In this document: in pieces, positions 24,862 through 34,784 of the stretch
Numbering within the stretch: the first letter of the stretch is position 1
How the letters are laid out: each line of letters opens with the position of its first letter
Assembly (NCBI GenBank): GCA_030752795.1
Contig: JASMDM010000109.1
Span: forward strand, 1-34,923
Length of the DNA: 34,923 nucleotides
Direction: 5' to 3'
Origin: SAR202 cluster bacterium
GTDB lineage: Bacteria; Chloroflexota; Dehalococcoidia; Lucifugimonadales; UBA1123
The notes under the pieces: generated by a model
Told to the model about the DNA's origin: nothing
Seen by the model: the letters and a program-made list of their open reading frames with translations, nothing else
The model's database searches: none
Position numbers and translations under genes: made by a program

Positions 24862-25848
24862 CTAGAAGTTGAACTCCGTGCCGACCCCGGCTTCCACCGC
24901 TCGGTTGTAGACGGATGAGGCTATCGAGATGTCTTGGATCGAGAGTCCGACGCTCTTGAACAGCGTGATCTCCTGATCGTTCTCGCGTCCTTGCTTCTGG
25001 CCGGTGACCAACTCGCCGAGTTCGCCGTACAGGTCGTCCGCCGTGATCGCGCCTTCTTCGATGGGGATCTGGATGTCGCCGGCCTCCGCCAGGCAGGCCG
25101 CCACCTGGTCGCACACGATCTTCGACCGGACCACGCTGCGAGTGTCCAGCTCTCGAACGCCGGGAGCGTGGGAGCCGATGGCGTTGATGTGCGTGCCTTC
25201 CTTGATCCAGTCGCCGTCGAGAATCGGTGTCGCGGCAGTGGTCGCCAGCGAAAGGATGTCGACGCTCTCGATGACCTCGCGCCCGCTTCCGGCTACGTCG
25301 ACCGGAATGCCAAGCTGTTCGGACATCTCGCTCGCGAACGTTTGCTGCGCCTCGGGCGGGTCTTGGGAGAAGCAGAGGACGCGGTCGAGTTTGCGAACGG
25401 CCGCCATCCCGAGTAGTTGGGCTCGCGCCTGAACGCCCGCGCCGAGCACACCCGCGACCGACGCGTCTGCTCGCGCGAGATGCTTCGTGGCCAGGCCGGT
25501 GACTGCGCCGGTGCGTACGGCAGTTAGATATCCGCCGTCCATGACCGACACGGCTTTTCCGGTTTCGCCGTCCAGCAGCACGATCGTGGCGAGGGTGCTG
25601 GGGAGGTCGTGCTTGCTCGGGTTGTCCTTGTAGACGGTCACGGTCTTGATGCCGAGAGCGCCCATCTCCTTGAGCTGCGCGGGCATGAACGCGTACCACC
25701 CGTTGTGGTCGGCGTCGGTCTCGGCGGTGCGCTGCGGCATGATGGAGCTGCCGTTAGCGAGCTCAGCGAATGCCTGTTCGATGATGCCGACCGCGCCGTC
25801 CATGTTCACTAATCCGATGATTGTCTGTCTGTCGAGAAGTAATGCCAT
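24862..25848 (-). CDS. Ornithine cyclodeaminase / mu-crystallin family protein
   Basis: This 328-residue protein shows the family layout: a substrate domain with ALGIKTVTVYKDNP (64-77) and MDGGYLTAVRTGAVTGLA (103-120), then a Rossmann domain with GVLGAGVQA (133-141) for NAD(H). The closing signature ITLFKSVGLSIQDI is well kept. Members include ornithine cyclodeaminase, alanine dehydrogenase, ketimine reductases and opine-type synthases, and sequence alone does not separate them. AGGAGG sits upstream of the ATG. No amino-acid pathway partner lies beside it. Confidence 0.88.
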   Translation of the reverse strand: MALLLDRQTIIGLVNMDGAVGIIEQAFAELANGSSIMPQRTAETDADHNGWYAFMPAQLKEMGALGIKTVTVYKDNPSKHDLPSTLATIVLLDGETGKAVSVMDGGYLTAVRTGAVTGLATKHLARADASVAGVLGAGVQARAQLLGMAAVRKLDRVLCFSQDPPEAQQTFASEMSEQLGIPVDVAGSGREVIESVDILSLATTAATPILDGDWIKEGTHINAIGSHAPGVRELDTRSVVRSKIVCDQVAACLAEAGDIQIPIEEGAITADDLYGELGELVTGQKQGRENDQEITLFKSVGLSIQDISIASSVYNRAVEAGVGTEFNF

Positions 25849-26309
25849 CTGCGCCCTCCTGGTGGCTGGTTACGAATGATTTTACTAGATTTCGAGCGTC
25901 GATGGTCAGACCCCGTTCGTGCGGGCACGTTGCTCGATCAAGCGGCGCCTCTGGCGACGCACTAAATCACCGTGTTGGGTCGTTTCAAACGGTCTGGGAA
26001 TCGGAGTTCGCAACAGTTGTCTCAATTAGGTCAATCCGGTTGCTCCCCCATCCGTCTCGGGAAGAAGGGATGCTCTCCCAAAACCGAGACCATTCGGGGC
26101 AGGCGAGCCTAGGACGTGTTCCGACCTGGGCCGATTGCCGGCCTCGCGTCGCGCCCGAAATTCTTATGAGGTTTCAGGTCTCGTCGAAACACAGCCAATG
26201 CCCACGAATCCGCTCAATGCACGACGGCCTCGGGCCCCAGGTTGTTTCGAGGGACCCGAGGCCGTATATTCAAGCGGGATACGCCGTCAACTTCGGCGCC
26301 ACAGCGCCG
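25849..26309. other. Intergenic, hairpin only
   Basis: This stretch lies between two minus-strand genes. The plus-strand open frame across it is the antisense shadow of the neighbouring large subunit gene. Only the hairpin at 26224-26265 stands out. Confidence 0.45.
26224..26265 (-). terminator. Hairpin downstream of molybdenum hydroxylase gene
   Basis: An 11-bp perfect stem (ACGGCCTCGGG with its complement) encloses 20 bases, 45 bp beyond the stop codon of the molybdenum hydroxylase gene. There is no T-run, so termination is plausible but unproven. Confidence 0.5.
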
Positions 26310-28586
26310 CTACTCTTTGTCGGCCAGTGCCTTGGACACTGCTGCCGGAGACATCGGCAGTTGCGTCAACCGAATGCCGATCGCGTTGTGGATGGCGTTG
26401 GAAATCGCCGCCAATGGCGGAACCAGGCACGCCTCGCCGACGCCGCGCACTCCGTACGGATGCCCTGGGTGCGGAACCTCGACGACCAGGGTCTCGATCA
26501 TCGGTACGTCAAGGACGGTCGGCATGCGGTAGTCCAGCAGGCTGCTGTTCATCATTCGGCCGTCGTCGCTCATGTAATACTCTTCGTTGAGCGCCCAGCC
26601 GATACCTTGGACCATGCCGCCCTGGATCTGGCCTTCGACGTATCCCGGATGGATAGCGGTGCCCACGTCCTGGAACGCGGTGACCCGCAGGATCTCGACT
26701 TTGCCCGTGTCGGGGTCGACCTCGACATCGACGATGTTCGCGGCGTGAGCTCCGCCCGGTCCCGACGCACTCAGGTTCCCGCGGCCAATGATCGGCCCGC
26801 CCGTCGAGTTCAGCTTTGGCGCCAGTTCCTTCAACGTTGTGCTGAGCTCGGAGTCGGAGACGTGACGAACCACGCCGTCGACGAACTCGACCTGGTCCGG
26901 CTCGGTCTCCCAGATCGCGGCGGCACGCGCGACGAGCTGTCGCTTCACATCTTGAGAGGCCTCGTACACCGCCCAGCCTGTCTTGAACGTGACGCCGCTT
27001 CCGCCTGCGCCGGAGCTGTAGCCGATTCGGTCAGTGTTGCCGACATCCGGTCGAACATCTTCGATAGGTATGCCGAGCTCCTCGGCGAGCTGTTGAGCCG
27101 CCGTCACCCGCGATCCACCGACATCCGAGGTGCCGATTGTCAGCACGACGCTGCCGTCGGACACGACGAGCGCGGTTGCGCTGGCCGGGCCGGCGCCGTT
27201 GCCCCAGAACCCCATCGCGACTCCGCGACCCCGGTTCTCGCCTTCGAGCGGGGAGGTGTAATGCGGGTGCGACTTGACGGCCTCGGCGACCTCGAGCATC
27301 CCGACTCGAGGATTGACGATGCCGTTGAGCCTGCGGGTGCCTTCCTTGGCCCCGTTCATGATCCGGAAGTCGATAGGATCGATGCCAAGGTCAGCGGCGA
27401 TCTCGTCGACTACGCTCTCGACGGCGTATGCGCCAATCGGAGCCCCGGGGGCGCGATACGCGCCGGTCTTGGTCTTGTTGTCGACCACGTCATACGCGTC
27501 GACGCGAAGGTTGTCGATGTTGTACGGGGAGAACATGTTGTTCGCCGCGCCGCCCATCGACGATCCTGGATACGCGCCCGACTCGAATGCGATCACCGCC
27601 CGGCCCGCGGTGATCTTGCCCTCGGAAGTCACGCCGATCTCGACCTTGACCGTTCCGCCGGAAGTCGGGCCCGTGGCTTCCATGACTTCGGAGCGGGTCA
27701 TCCACATCTTGACAGGTTGTCCGCTCTTCTTTGACAGGATCGCCGCAATGGGTTCCAGGTACATTCCGTGCTTGCCGCCGAATCCGCCGCCGAGTTCCAT
27801 GTAGTTGATCGTCACGCGGGACTCGGGCAGTCCGAGCACCTTCGCGATCGCATCACGGGTGCCGAAATGGCCCTGGCTGCTGCACCAGACTGACACCGAG
27901 CCGTCGGGGTTCCACCACGCGGTGCCGTTCTGCGGTTCGATGTATCCCTGGTGGACGGTCTTTGTGCGGAACTCGCGTCCGTAGACCTTGTCGGCGGCTT
28001 CGAAGCCCTTGTCCACATCACCCAGAGCGAGCTCGAGGTGGTTGGAGATGTTCGTCCCGCTGGTGTCGCCGCCGCCGATGCCGCCGGTCGTCATCGTTTT
28101 GTGCAGCAGCGGCGCGTCGTCTTTCATCGCATCTTCGACGTTCGTCACTGAGGGCAAGACTTCGTATTCGATGTCGATCAGCGAGAGCAGCTCTTCGGCC
28201 AGATGCGAACTGGTCGCTGCAACCGCGACGATCGGGTGGCCTCGGAACAGCGCCTTGTCGGACGCCAATACCTTGTCTCGGACGTACTTCAGCGCGGTGT
28301 AGGTTTCTTCGCCGAGCTCGGCAAGTTCGTCGCCGAGCACCGCGAGATCGGCCGACGTGGCGATTGCGAGAACGTCAGGGTGCGCCTCGGCTTTACTGGT
28401 GTCGACCGACTTGATCACGGCATGAGCGTGCGGGCTGCGCAAGACTTTGCCGTACAGCATTCCAGGCAGGTTTATGTCGGACCCGTACGTCGCCTTCCCC
28501 ATCACCTTGTCAAAACCGTCGTGTCTGATCGGCCTTGTCCCGACTACCTTGTACTGATCTGCTGGCGATTTAGCTTCTGTTGCCAT
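26310..28586 (-). CDS. Xanthine dehydrogenase/CODH-family molybdopterin-binding large subunit
   Basis: This 758-residue protein is a molybdenum hydroxylase large subunit. It has the N-terminal a/b hammerhead domain (GTRPIRHDGFDKVMGKATYG cut across 16-36) and the molybdopterin loop GGGFGGKHG near 265. Later come TGAYRAPGAP and the catalytic glutamate Glu718 in VRGVGEA. The loop GAYRAPG differs from the CSFR loop of form I CO dehydrogenase, so it is not a true CO oxidiser. The family hydroxylates purines, aldehydes, nicotinate and other heterocycles. The FAD-binding and 2Fe-2S subunits normally encoded next to it are absent from the window, so it either borrows them in trans or was split from its operon. 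GGAGG precedes the ATG. Confidence 0.92.
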   Translation of the reverse strand: MATEAKSPADQYKVVGTRPIRHDGFDKVMGKATYGSDINLPGMLYGKVLRSPHAHAVIKSVDTSKAEAHPDVLAIATSADLAVLGDELAELGEETYTALKYVRDKVLASDKALFRGHPIVAVAATSSHLAEELLSLIDIEYEVLPSVTNVEDAMKDDAPLLHKTMTTGGIGGGDTSGTNISNHLELALGDVDKGFEAADKVYGREFRTKTVHQGYIEPQNGTAWWNPDGSVSVWCSSQGHFGTRDAIAKVLGLPESRVTINYMELGGGFGGKHGMYLEPIAAILSKKSGQPVKMWMTRSEVMEATGPTSGGTVKVEIGVTSEGKITAGRAVIAFESGAYPGSSMGGAANNMFSPYNIDNLRVDAYDVVDNKTKTGAYRAPGAPIGAYAVESVVDEIAADLGIDPIDFRIMNGAKEGTRRLNGIVNPRVGMLEVAEAVKSHPHYTSPLEGENRGRGVAMGFWGNGAGPASATALVVSDGSVVLTIGTSDVGGSRVTAAQQLAEELGIPIEDVRPDVGNTDRIGYSSGAGGSGVTFKTGWAVYEASQDVKRQLVARAAAIWETEPDQVEFVDGVVRHVSDSELSTTLKELAPKLNSTGGPIIGRGNLSASGPGGAHAANIVDVEVDPDTGKVEILRVTAFQDVGTAIHPGYVEGQIQGGMVQGIGWALNEEYYMSDDGRMMNSSLLDYRMPTVLDVPMIETLVVEVPHPGHPYGVRGVGEACLVPPLAAISNAIHNAIGIRLTQLPMSPAAVSKALADKE

Positions 28587-28818
28587 GTGGCCTCCGAAAA
28601 ATAACTACATGCGTAGCCCAAGAAGGGCTCGCCACGGGATTGCGCAATTGTAACACGATGATGCCATGGTTTCGAACAATTGCCCGAACGTGCGACGACA
28701 TTTGAGTCAGGCACGATGAGGCGGGCTCTACGGAAGTGTGCCTGGAACATTCGGGCGTTTCCGCATGAACGAACGCCGACATGATTTCGGCCGGCCGTCC
28801 AGCCAGCTTGGTTTGAAG

Positions 28819-29571
28819 CTATTCCAGTAGAAACTCGCGAACTCGAGCGATCTCATTCGATCCGAAGCCGAGGTGTTTGATGTATCCTTCCGCGTTTCCG
28901 TACTTTTCGTACAGAAGCGTTAGGAAGTCGGCCATATACTCTCGATGGGTAACCATTCGAGCTTTCGACTCTTCCATCGATCCTTCCGGTCGCCGCCCGG
29001 CTTCGATGATGTAGTCGTAAAGCTGGTCAACACTCGCCGAACTCATCGCGTAATCAGCGGATACGTCGTCTTTGGCAACACCGAGCAAATCGAGAAGCAA
29101 ACCTGCGGCAGTGCCGGTTCGATCTTTGCCGGCGGTGCAGTGCGCGAGAATCGGGTACGAAGCCAGCTCGAGCAGCACTCGAACCACCTCTCGCCAAACC
29201 GATTCGCCCCGTTCCAGCGCCTCGAAATATCGCGGTCCGGATTGACCGATTCCATGGATGGTGTTCAACGCCTCTGTGTGATTTTTGATGGGCTGGGAGG
29301 CCTCAATCGGTGAGAGCTCGTGCCTATTCGGAACCAGATCGACCAGCGATCCTCTGCCGGGATTGTCTCGGAACTCGTCCGGGTGTCGCAGGTCGATGAT
29401 CGTCTGAATTGACAGCCTGTCTTGCAGCGACCGGGCTTCCGCGTCGTCGATCTTGTCGAGCGATGCGGCGCGAAACAGCATGCCCGAGCGGACTCGACGA
29501 CCCGAGCTCGTGGCGTACCCGCCGAAGTCGCGGAAGTTGAAGGTTCCTTCGGATTCGATTAGTTGGGGCAT
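28819..29571 (-). CDS. Tyrosine phosphatase family protein (atypical, Tyr_phosphatase3-like)
   Basis: This 250-residue protein carries the phosphatase P-loop HCTAGKDRTG at 144-153 with Cys145 and Arg151, and the N-terminal GTFNFRDFGGY motif typical of lipid/tyrosine phosphatases of the Tyr_phosphatase3 group. A likely general acid is an Asp in the DLRHPDEF segment near 60-67. It removes phosphate from phosphotyrosine or phosphoinositide-like substrates. The frame extends to 29691, but the family N-terminus begins at the ATG at 29571. The ribosome site is weak. It stands alone, and its cellular substrate is unknown. Confidence 0.88.
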   Translation of the reverse strand: MPQLIESEGTFNFRDFGGYATSSGRRVRSGMLFRAASLDKIDDAEARSLQDRLSIQTIIDLRHPDEFRDNPGRGSLVDLVPNRHELSPIEASQPIKNHTEALNTIHGIGQSGPRYFEALERGESVWREVVRVLLELASYPILAHCTAGKDRTGTAAGLLLDLLGVAKDDVSADYAMSSASVDQLYDYIIEAGRRPEGSMEESKARMVTHREYMADFLTLLYEKYGNAEGYIKHLGFGSNEIARVREFLLE

Positions 29572-29824
29572 TGATAAACTTTCATTGCAGAAATTACGAT
29601 TCGAGATCGGTGCCGGATTGGCGCAATTATACAACCGAAGGTCAGCAGTGACGGGGTGGATTGCGACGCGTTCGGCGATTGCGCCGAGCAAGGGCCTAAT
29701 GCGCAGGCGTGCGCCGCACGGGAACGGGCGCCAGGTTAGCGTCGAGGAACGAATCAGGTGCGCGGCTCGAACTCATGAACGAGCGCTGGGGTGCGATCGG
29801 TTCGTTGAGAAGTTTGCCCATCGG

Positions 29825-31666
29825 CTACGCTTTGCCCTTGGCCACGTTGCGGCGCTGGCGTTGCCGGTCCGTTGACGAGGTCAGCTTCTTTCGCATTCGA
29901 TAGTTCTTAGGCGTGATCTCGACAAGTTCATCGTCGGAGATGAAGTCCAAGGCGTCTTCGAGGCTCAGCAGCAGGGGAGGGCTCAGCCGCTTGATGATGT
30001 CCGCGGTGGCCGAGCGCATGTTCGTGAGCTTCTTCTCTTTGCATACGTTGATCTCGATGTCCGCATCTCTGGGATGGACGCCGACGATCATGCCCCCGTA
30101 CACGGCGGTTCCCGGCTCTACGAAGGTTTCGCCACGGCCCTGAGCGATCAGCAGTCCGAACGTGACGGCCGTGCCCGTCTCGGACGCGATCAATACACCG
30201 TTGTTCGTCGTTTTGACCTCGCCGGTCATCGGTCGGAAGCCGGTGAAAAGACTGTTCGTGACGCCAGTGCCCCGAGTGACTCGGAGAAACGCCGAACGGA
30301 AACCGATCAGTCCACGCGTCGGGATGTTGTACTCAATCCGGACGTTGCCTTCGCCGTCGTTGGCAATGTTGATGAGTTCGGCCAAGCGACCGGCGAGGTT
30401 TTCGGTCAACGGCCCGATATATTCTTCGCGCGTGTCGATGGTCAGAAGCTCGAAGGGTTCGTGCACTTTGCCGTCGATGACCTTAGTCGCGGGTTCAGGC
30501 TTCGACACCTGGAACTCGTGGCCTTCACGTCTCATGGTCTCGACCAGAATCGTGAGATGAAGCTCGCCCCGACCTGACACCAAGAACTCATCCGGACTGT
30601 CGGTGGTCTCAAGGCGGAGGCTTACATTGGTTCGCAACTCGCGACGCAGGCGCGCATGCAGCGTCCTGGACGTCGAGTGCGTGCCTTCCTTGCCCATGAA
30701 CGGCGATGTGTTGACGCCGAACGTCATCTTCACCGTCGGTTCATCGATCTCAATCGAAGGCAGGGCGTCGGGATGTTCGGCGTCGGTGATTGTGTCTCCA
30801 ATCGACACTCCGGCCACGCCAGAAATGGCCACGATGTCGCCCGTCTGGGCCTCAGTAACTTCCAGCCGCTCCAGACCTCGGAATACGAAGACTTTCTCGA
30901 GCGTGTGCGGTTGGGGTTGATCGCCATTTCGGAGCAGCGCGACGGGATGCCGGGTTTCGGCCTTCCCTCGAAACACCCGACCGATAGCGATCTGACCGAG
31001 GTAGTTGGAGTAGTCCAAGGCTGCAACCAGCATCTGGAAAGGCTCATCCGCGCTGCCGGTTGGCGCCGGAACGCTTTCGATCATGGCTTCGAAGAGCGGT
31101 TGCATGTCCTGCCGTGGAGCGTCGAGTTCGGCGATCGCGTAACCGTCCCGGGCTGACGCGTACAGGACAGGGAAGTCCAACTGCTCGGCCTTGGTGGCGA
31201 GTTCGAGGAACAGGTCTTGGATGAGCTCCTCGACTTCGGTGACCCTGGCTTCGGGTCGGTCGATCTTGTTGATGACGACCATCGGCGCGACTTCGTGGGT
31301 CAGCGCCTGCTGGAGCACGAATCTGGTCTGGGGCATCGGGCCGTCTACGGCGTCGACGAGCAGTAAACAACCGTCGGCCATGTTCATGATGCGCTCGACC
31401 TCGCCGCTAAAATCAGCGTGGCCAGGAGTGTCGATGATGTTGATCTTCTTGCCGCCGTAGCTAACCGCGGTGTTCTTCGCGAGGATCGTGATTCCGCGTT
31501 CCTGTTCAAGCGGATTCGAATCCATGATCAGTACGCCGACCTCTTGGTGAGCTCGGAACACCTGACCTTGTTTCAGCAGTGCATCGACCAACGTGGTCTT
31601 GCCATGGTCGACGTGGGCTATGATCGCGATGTTTCGTATCTGGTCGTTCGCTTGAACCTGGTTCAA
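29825..31666 (-). CDS. typA: Translational GTPase TypA/BipA
   Basis: This 613-residue protein is a full-length TypA/BipA. It has the P-loop AHVDHGKTT (17-25), the switch segment RGITILAKNTAV, the G3 DTPGHADFSGEVER and the G4 NKIDRP. Elongation-factor-like domains follow, then the BipA C-terminal domain (RGLIGFRSAFLRVTRGTG cut here) with a basic lysine/arginine-rich tail. It binds the ribosome and aids assembly, especially under cold or stress. The best start is a TTG at 31666 giving MNQVQANDQIRNIAI; no in-frame ATG gives a better fit to the family. It appears monocistronic. This is a housekeeping gene, indicating a chromosomal location. Confidence 0.96.
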   Translation of the reverse strand: MNQVQANDQIRNIAIIAHVDHGKTTLVDALLKQGQVFRAHQEVGVLIMDSNPLEQERGITILAKNTAVSYGGKKINIIDTPGHADFSGEVERIMNMADGCLLLVDAVDGPMPQTRFVLQQALTHEVAPMVVINKIDRPEARVTEVEELIQDLFLELATKAEQLDFPVLYASARDGYAIAELDAPRQDMQPLFEAMIESVPAPTGSADEPFQMLVAALDYSNYLGQIAIGRVFRGKAETRHPVALLRNGDQPQPHTLEKVFVFRGLERLEVTEAQTGDIVAISGVAGVSIGDTITDAEHPDALPSIEIDEPTVKMTFGVNTSPFMGKEGTHSTSRTLHARLRRELRTNVSLRLETTDSPDEFLVSGRGELHLTILVETMRREGHEFQVSKPEPATKVIDGKVHEPFELLTIDTREEYIGPLTENLAGRLAELINIANDGEGNVRIEYNIPTRGLIGFRSAFLRVTRGTGVTNSLFTGFRPMTGEVKTTNNGVLIASETGTAVTFGLLIAQGRGETFVEPGTAVYGGMIVGVHPRDADIEINVCKEKKLTNMRSATADIIKRLSPPLLLSLEDALDFISDDELVEITPKNYRMRKKLTSSTDRQRQRRNVAKGKA

Positions 31667-31926
31667 ATCCGTATCTGTCCTGTCTGGATTGTCGCGTTCG
31701 CCGCCCGCTCACCGGTATTTATCGCAACATCGGCGCGCACAGGGCGAACGACATGGGCTCGATTAACAAAGAAAAAGGGAACAGTGACGCGTAGGCTTCC
31801 CATTGATAATAGCACTCGACGCCTGCGCACCGCGAATCGAGGGAAGCGATGACCGGAGTTCTGCGTGTTTCGCGAAGCGGGCGTGTCGGCGCGTTGAGGG
31901 CGCGTCGCAAAATGGCGGGTTGCCGT

Positions 31927-32854
31927 TCAGGCTGTCGCGAGCTCGAAAAGATCGTCGGCGAACTTCTCGATCGTCGAGCGCTTTGCCAGCTTTCTGCGCC
32001 AAGGCCTGGGTATGCCGCCTTCGCCGTAGAAAGCGCCCGCAAGTTGGCCGTATACAGCGGCGGTTGTGTCCGCGTCATCGCCTAGATTGACCGCCAGCAA
32101 GCACCCTTCTCGGAAATTGTCCGAGTGGTGGAACGCCCACAGGGCGGCTTCCAAAGACTTGACGACGAATCCGGAACCGACTATCTTGGGCGGCGAGCGG
32201 CGCTTGAACGATCCACCAGCAACTTCATCGATCAGTGGCGTCAGCGGGTGTTCGTCCCAGTAACCGGGCGCCGGACAGTAGTTGTCGGCGAGCAGTTCGG
32301 CTTTGTCCACGCCATGAAGTGCGCCACCAATAGTCCGCCGAAGTATCTGGCGGCGTCAACGGCCGCGGGAGCGCCATGGGTGGTGCGGGAACTCTCGGCC
32401 GACCGCTCGATTGCCTATTCTGCGCTCGCCGAGAAGAACATCGGGACCGGGGTCAACCGCATGATCGAGCCATTGTGCCGGCGCTCCACTCGTCGGTCGA
32501 GCCGCTATACGGCTCGTGGGTGCGCCCGAATCGGTACAATGCATCGCTCACCGTGCCGCCGATGTCGAAGCACTGACCGTTGCTGCTCAAATGACCGTCG
32601 TGGGCCCATCGGGTGTATCGGTCCAGTTGATCGACAGGGTCGAATCCGTTACGCTCGATCAGGCTCTCGGCCAAACACAAGGCCATCGACGTGTCGTCGG
32701 TCCATTCGCCTGGATTTAGGCCGAACGGGCCGCCTCCGGCCATGTCGTCAATCGGCTTGAACGTTCCCGGGCTGTGAAACTCGAGAGTCGTTCCGACGGC
32801 GTCGCCCGTTGCCAGTCCCAGCAAACTGCCTCGGAACCGTTCGCGCTGATCCAT
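31927..32854 (-). pseudogene. ADP-ribosylglycohydrolase family gene with two frameshifts and a stop
   Basis: The gene starts at ATG 32854 (MDQRERFRGSLLGLATGDAVG) and carries the family's metal site WTDDTSMAL. The frame is lost near 32465; one frame over, NGSIMRLTPVPMFF continues, but meets a TAG near 32420. After [27 protein letters not shown] a further shift near 32325 leads to [20 protein letters not shown]. The C-terminal half (31927-32310) ends with the second metal motif [13 protein letters not shown]. Together these make a single DraG-like ADP-ribosylglycohydrolase of about 310 residues. Such enzymes remove ADP-ribose from proteins or small molecules. Three separate lesions indicate real decay or poor local sequence. 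A second ATG at 32863 is an alternative start. Confidence 0.85.
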
Positions 32855-32921
32855 GATCGCCATCTCTCCAGCGGGTCGGAGCGCCGTTCAACGTTGGCGC
32901 GGCGCTCGAATGAAACACCGG

Positions 32922-34064
32922 CTAGTTTTGCGGCAAGGAAACTCGCTCAAGTACCTGAACGGCCTCGGTCATCATTTCGTAGATGACTTGGCTGGCGTGG
33001 CGCTCGTGGTCCAGCATGCCGATGATCTGGCCCGCCGCGTTGGGCAGGAGATCGAGTCGCTGATTCTCGAACGCGGCGCGTAGGGAGTCACGTATGAGCA
33101 TCGGCTGCTGACCCATCGCCAGCGTGGCAGGCGCCTCCGGCCGCTTCCATGCGCCGGTGAAGTCGTTGTTCAGCGTGCGAAGCGGACCGCCGCTAACGGC
33201 GTGGCTCGGGTTCGTGTCGTGGTCTTTCGCCTCGATCAGTTGCTTCTTGAATGCGTCGACGTACCAGGGCTGGTTCGATTCGTGCTCCCAAAGAGCGATC
33301 TGCGTGTCCCAGATTCCGCATTCGGGCGACAGGAGGAACGCAGTCCCGCATGTTACGCCGACCGCGCCCAGCGCCAGTGCGGCGACGAGCCCTCGACCGT
33401 CGGCGATGCCCCCGGCAGCCATGACGGGCTTGCCGTCGGCGGCGTCGACGACCTGCGGGATGAGAGCCATCGAGCCGACATCTCCGCGGTGAGCTCCGCC
33501 TTCGTAGCCGGTCGCAACGAATGCGTCGACTCCCATGGGCATGCACTTTTCCACGTGCCGGGTATTGCCGACGGAGTTGATGACCTTCACGCCGTGGGCG
33601 TGGGCTTCGTCGACTACTTCTTTGCCGGCAGAGCCGAAGAAGCAGATCCAGAACGGGACATCCTCATCCCATGCAACCTCCAACAGTTCCATGGGGTCCA
33701 CGGGTTCTTTCTTCGGCGGCATGTTCTTGGGCTCGGGAATGCTGAACTCCTCTTGGAGGCCTTTGACGAACAATACATGCTCTTCCGGCAGTGCTTGATC
33801 GCGGGCGATTGCGTTGACTCGGCCTTTGCTCGGAGACATGAGTTGCACGGCGAACGGCTTGTCGGTCAGCTCCTTGACGCGACGGATCTCGCGTCGGAGC
33901 AGGTCAGGGCTGCCTCGACCGGTGCCGAGAGATCCGAAACCGCCGGCGTTGCAAACGGCCGCAACGAGCTCGGGCCCGGCGACATCCATGCCCGCGTTCA
34001 TGATCGGGTATTCGCAATCGAAAAAGTCGCACATCTTGGTATGCAGAGGATTCTTGGATGTCAT
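32922..34064 (-). CDS. Nitronate monooxygenase family flavoprotein
   Basis: This 380-residue TIM-barrel flavoprotein belongs to the nitronate monooxygenase/FabK-like group. It has a barrel N-terminus (CEYPIMNAGMDVAGPELVAAVCNAGGFG, cut to motif pieces), the flavin-binding stretches VMAAGGIADGRGL and ALGAVGVTCGTAFL, and the family signature TGYEGGAHRGD near 200. Members oxidise nitroalkane nitronates or related substrates with FMN; others are enoyl-ACP reductases. The frame extends to 34139, but the ATG at 34064 has AGGAGG nine bases upstream. It is the rightmost gene before a long gap and the flanking repeat. The natural substrate is unknown. Confidence 0.9.
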   Translation of the reverse strand: MTSKNPLHTKMCDFFDCEYPIMNAGMDVAGPELVAAVCNAGGFGSLGTGRGSPDLLRREIRRVKELTDKPFAVQLMSPSKGRVNAIARDQALPEEHVLFVKGLQEEFSIPEPKNMPPKKEPVDPMELLEVAWDEDVPFWICFFGSAGKEVVDEAHAHGVKVINSVGNTRHVEKCMPMGVDAFVATGYEGGAHRGDVGSMALIPQVVDAADGKPVMAAGGIADGRGLVAALALGAVGVTCGTAFLLSPECGIWDTQIALWEHESNQPWYVDAFKKQLIEAKDHDTNPSHAVSGGPLRTLNNDFTGAWKRPEAPATLAMGQQPMLIRDSLRAAFENQRLDLLPNAAGQIIGMLDHERHASQVIYEMMTEAVQVLERVSLPQN

Positions 34065-34784
34065 CGAGCCAGCCTCCTGGTCATTCAAACGTCTCGCTGC
34101 AAGATTCGCAGGCGCCAGAGCGAATCGCGTCCCGAACATGTGGTGCTGGGACGGCAGGATTGTACCGTGTGTTGCGAATGTTGTCGAACGGCGAACGAGA
34201 TGCGTCCTGGGAGGCGCCGTGGATCACGGTCGAGCGCGGTTTCGCATGGTTGTTTGGCTGAAGGGGAATGCGATTGTAATCGGCAATGCAACTAGCGCAC
34301 CACGCGGTCCAGTGTCGTGCGAATCGCTCGTTGTCGACGAACCGCTGGCCCGATCACCGGACGATGCGCAGCGGGCCACGGGAGGCAGCAGCAGACGGCG
34401 CTTCCGAGAAGAGACGTGTGAGCCCAGGGCATCTTGCGCCGAGATTGTTTGCCCGACCTTTGCCGAAAACGAATGACAACACTTCGCGGGACTGGTTCAG
34501 TTGGGCGCGTTTCATTCAGATATTCGTGGGGAGTCGACAAAAATCGATTGGAGCCGCCCGAAGACGGCTCCGAAAGGACTTCCTCCATGCAAGCTCAAGT
34601 CGGATGGGTTTGATCGCAACCTCTTCATACAGGTTTTTGGCTCCGCCTTCAGAAAAGCCAGGGAAGCAGTATCGCGTGACGAAGCAATCCGTGTAAGTGA
34701 ACGCTCTCCCGTCGGAGCCGTCTCGATTTATCTCTATGAGCTTGAGGTTGAATCGACTCCGCTTGTCCTTCGCGACTGCTCTTG
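34065..34784. other. Intergenic, no gene seen
   Basis: This 720-bp stretch upstream of the nitronate monooxygenase-family gene has only unrecognisable open frames. One frame (from about 34501) runs on into the right repeat and ends with the same C-terminal residues (WQSAETGQIVNRDF and on) that the sigma-factor frame picks up in the left repeat; the tail belongs to the repeat, not to either gene. A 7-bp hairpin (GGAGCCG/CGGCTCC) lies at 34550-34571. Confidence 0.45.

Noticed and set aside
25821..27734. 637-codon plus-strand open frame
   Set aside because: It lies antisense to the molybdenum hydroxylase large subunit, whose motifs are clear. Long antisense frames are common in GC-rich DNA and this one resembles no protein family.
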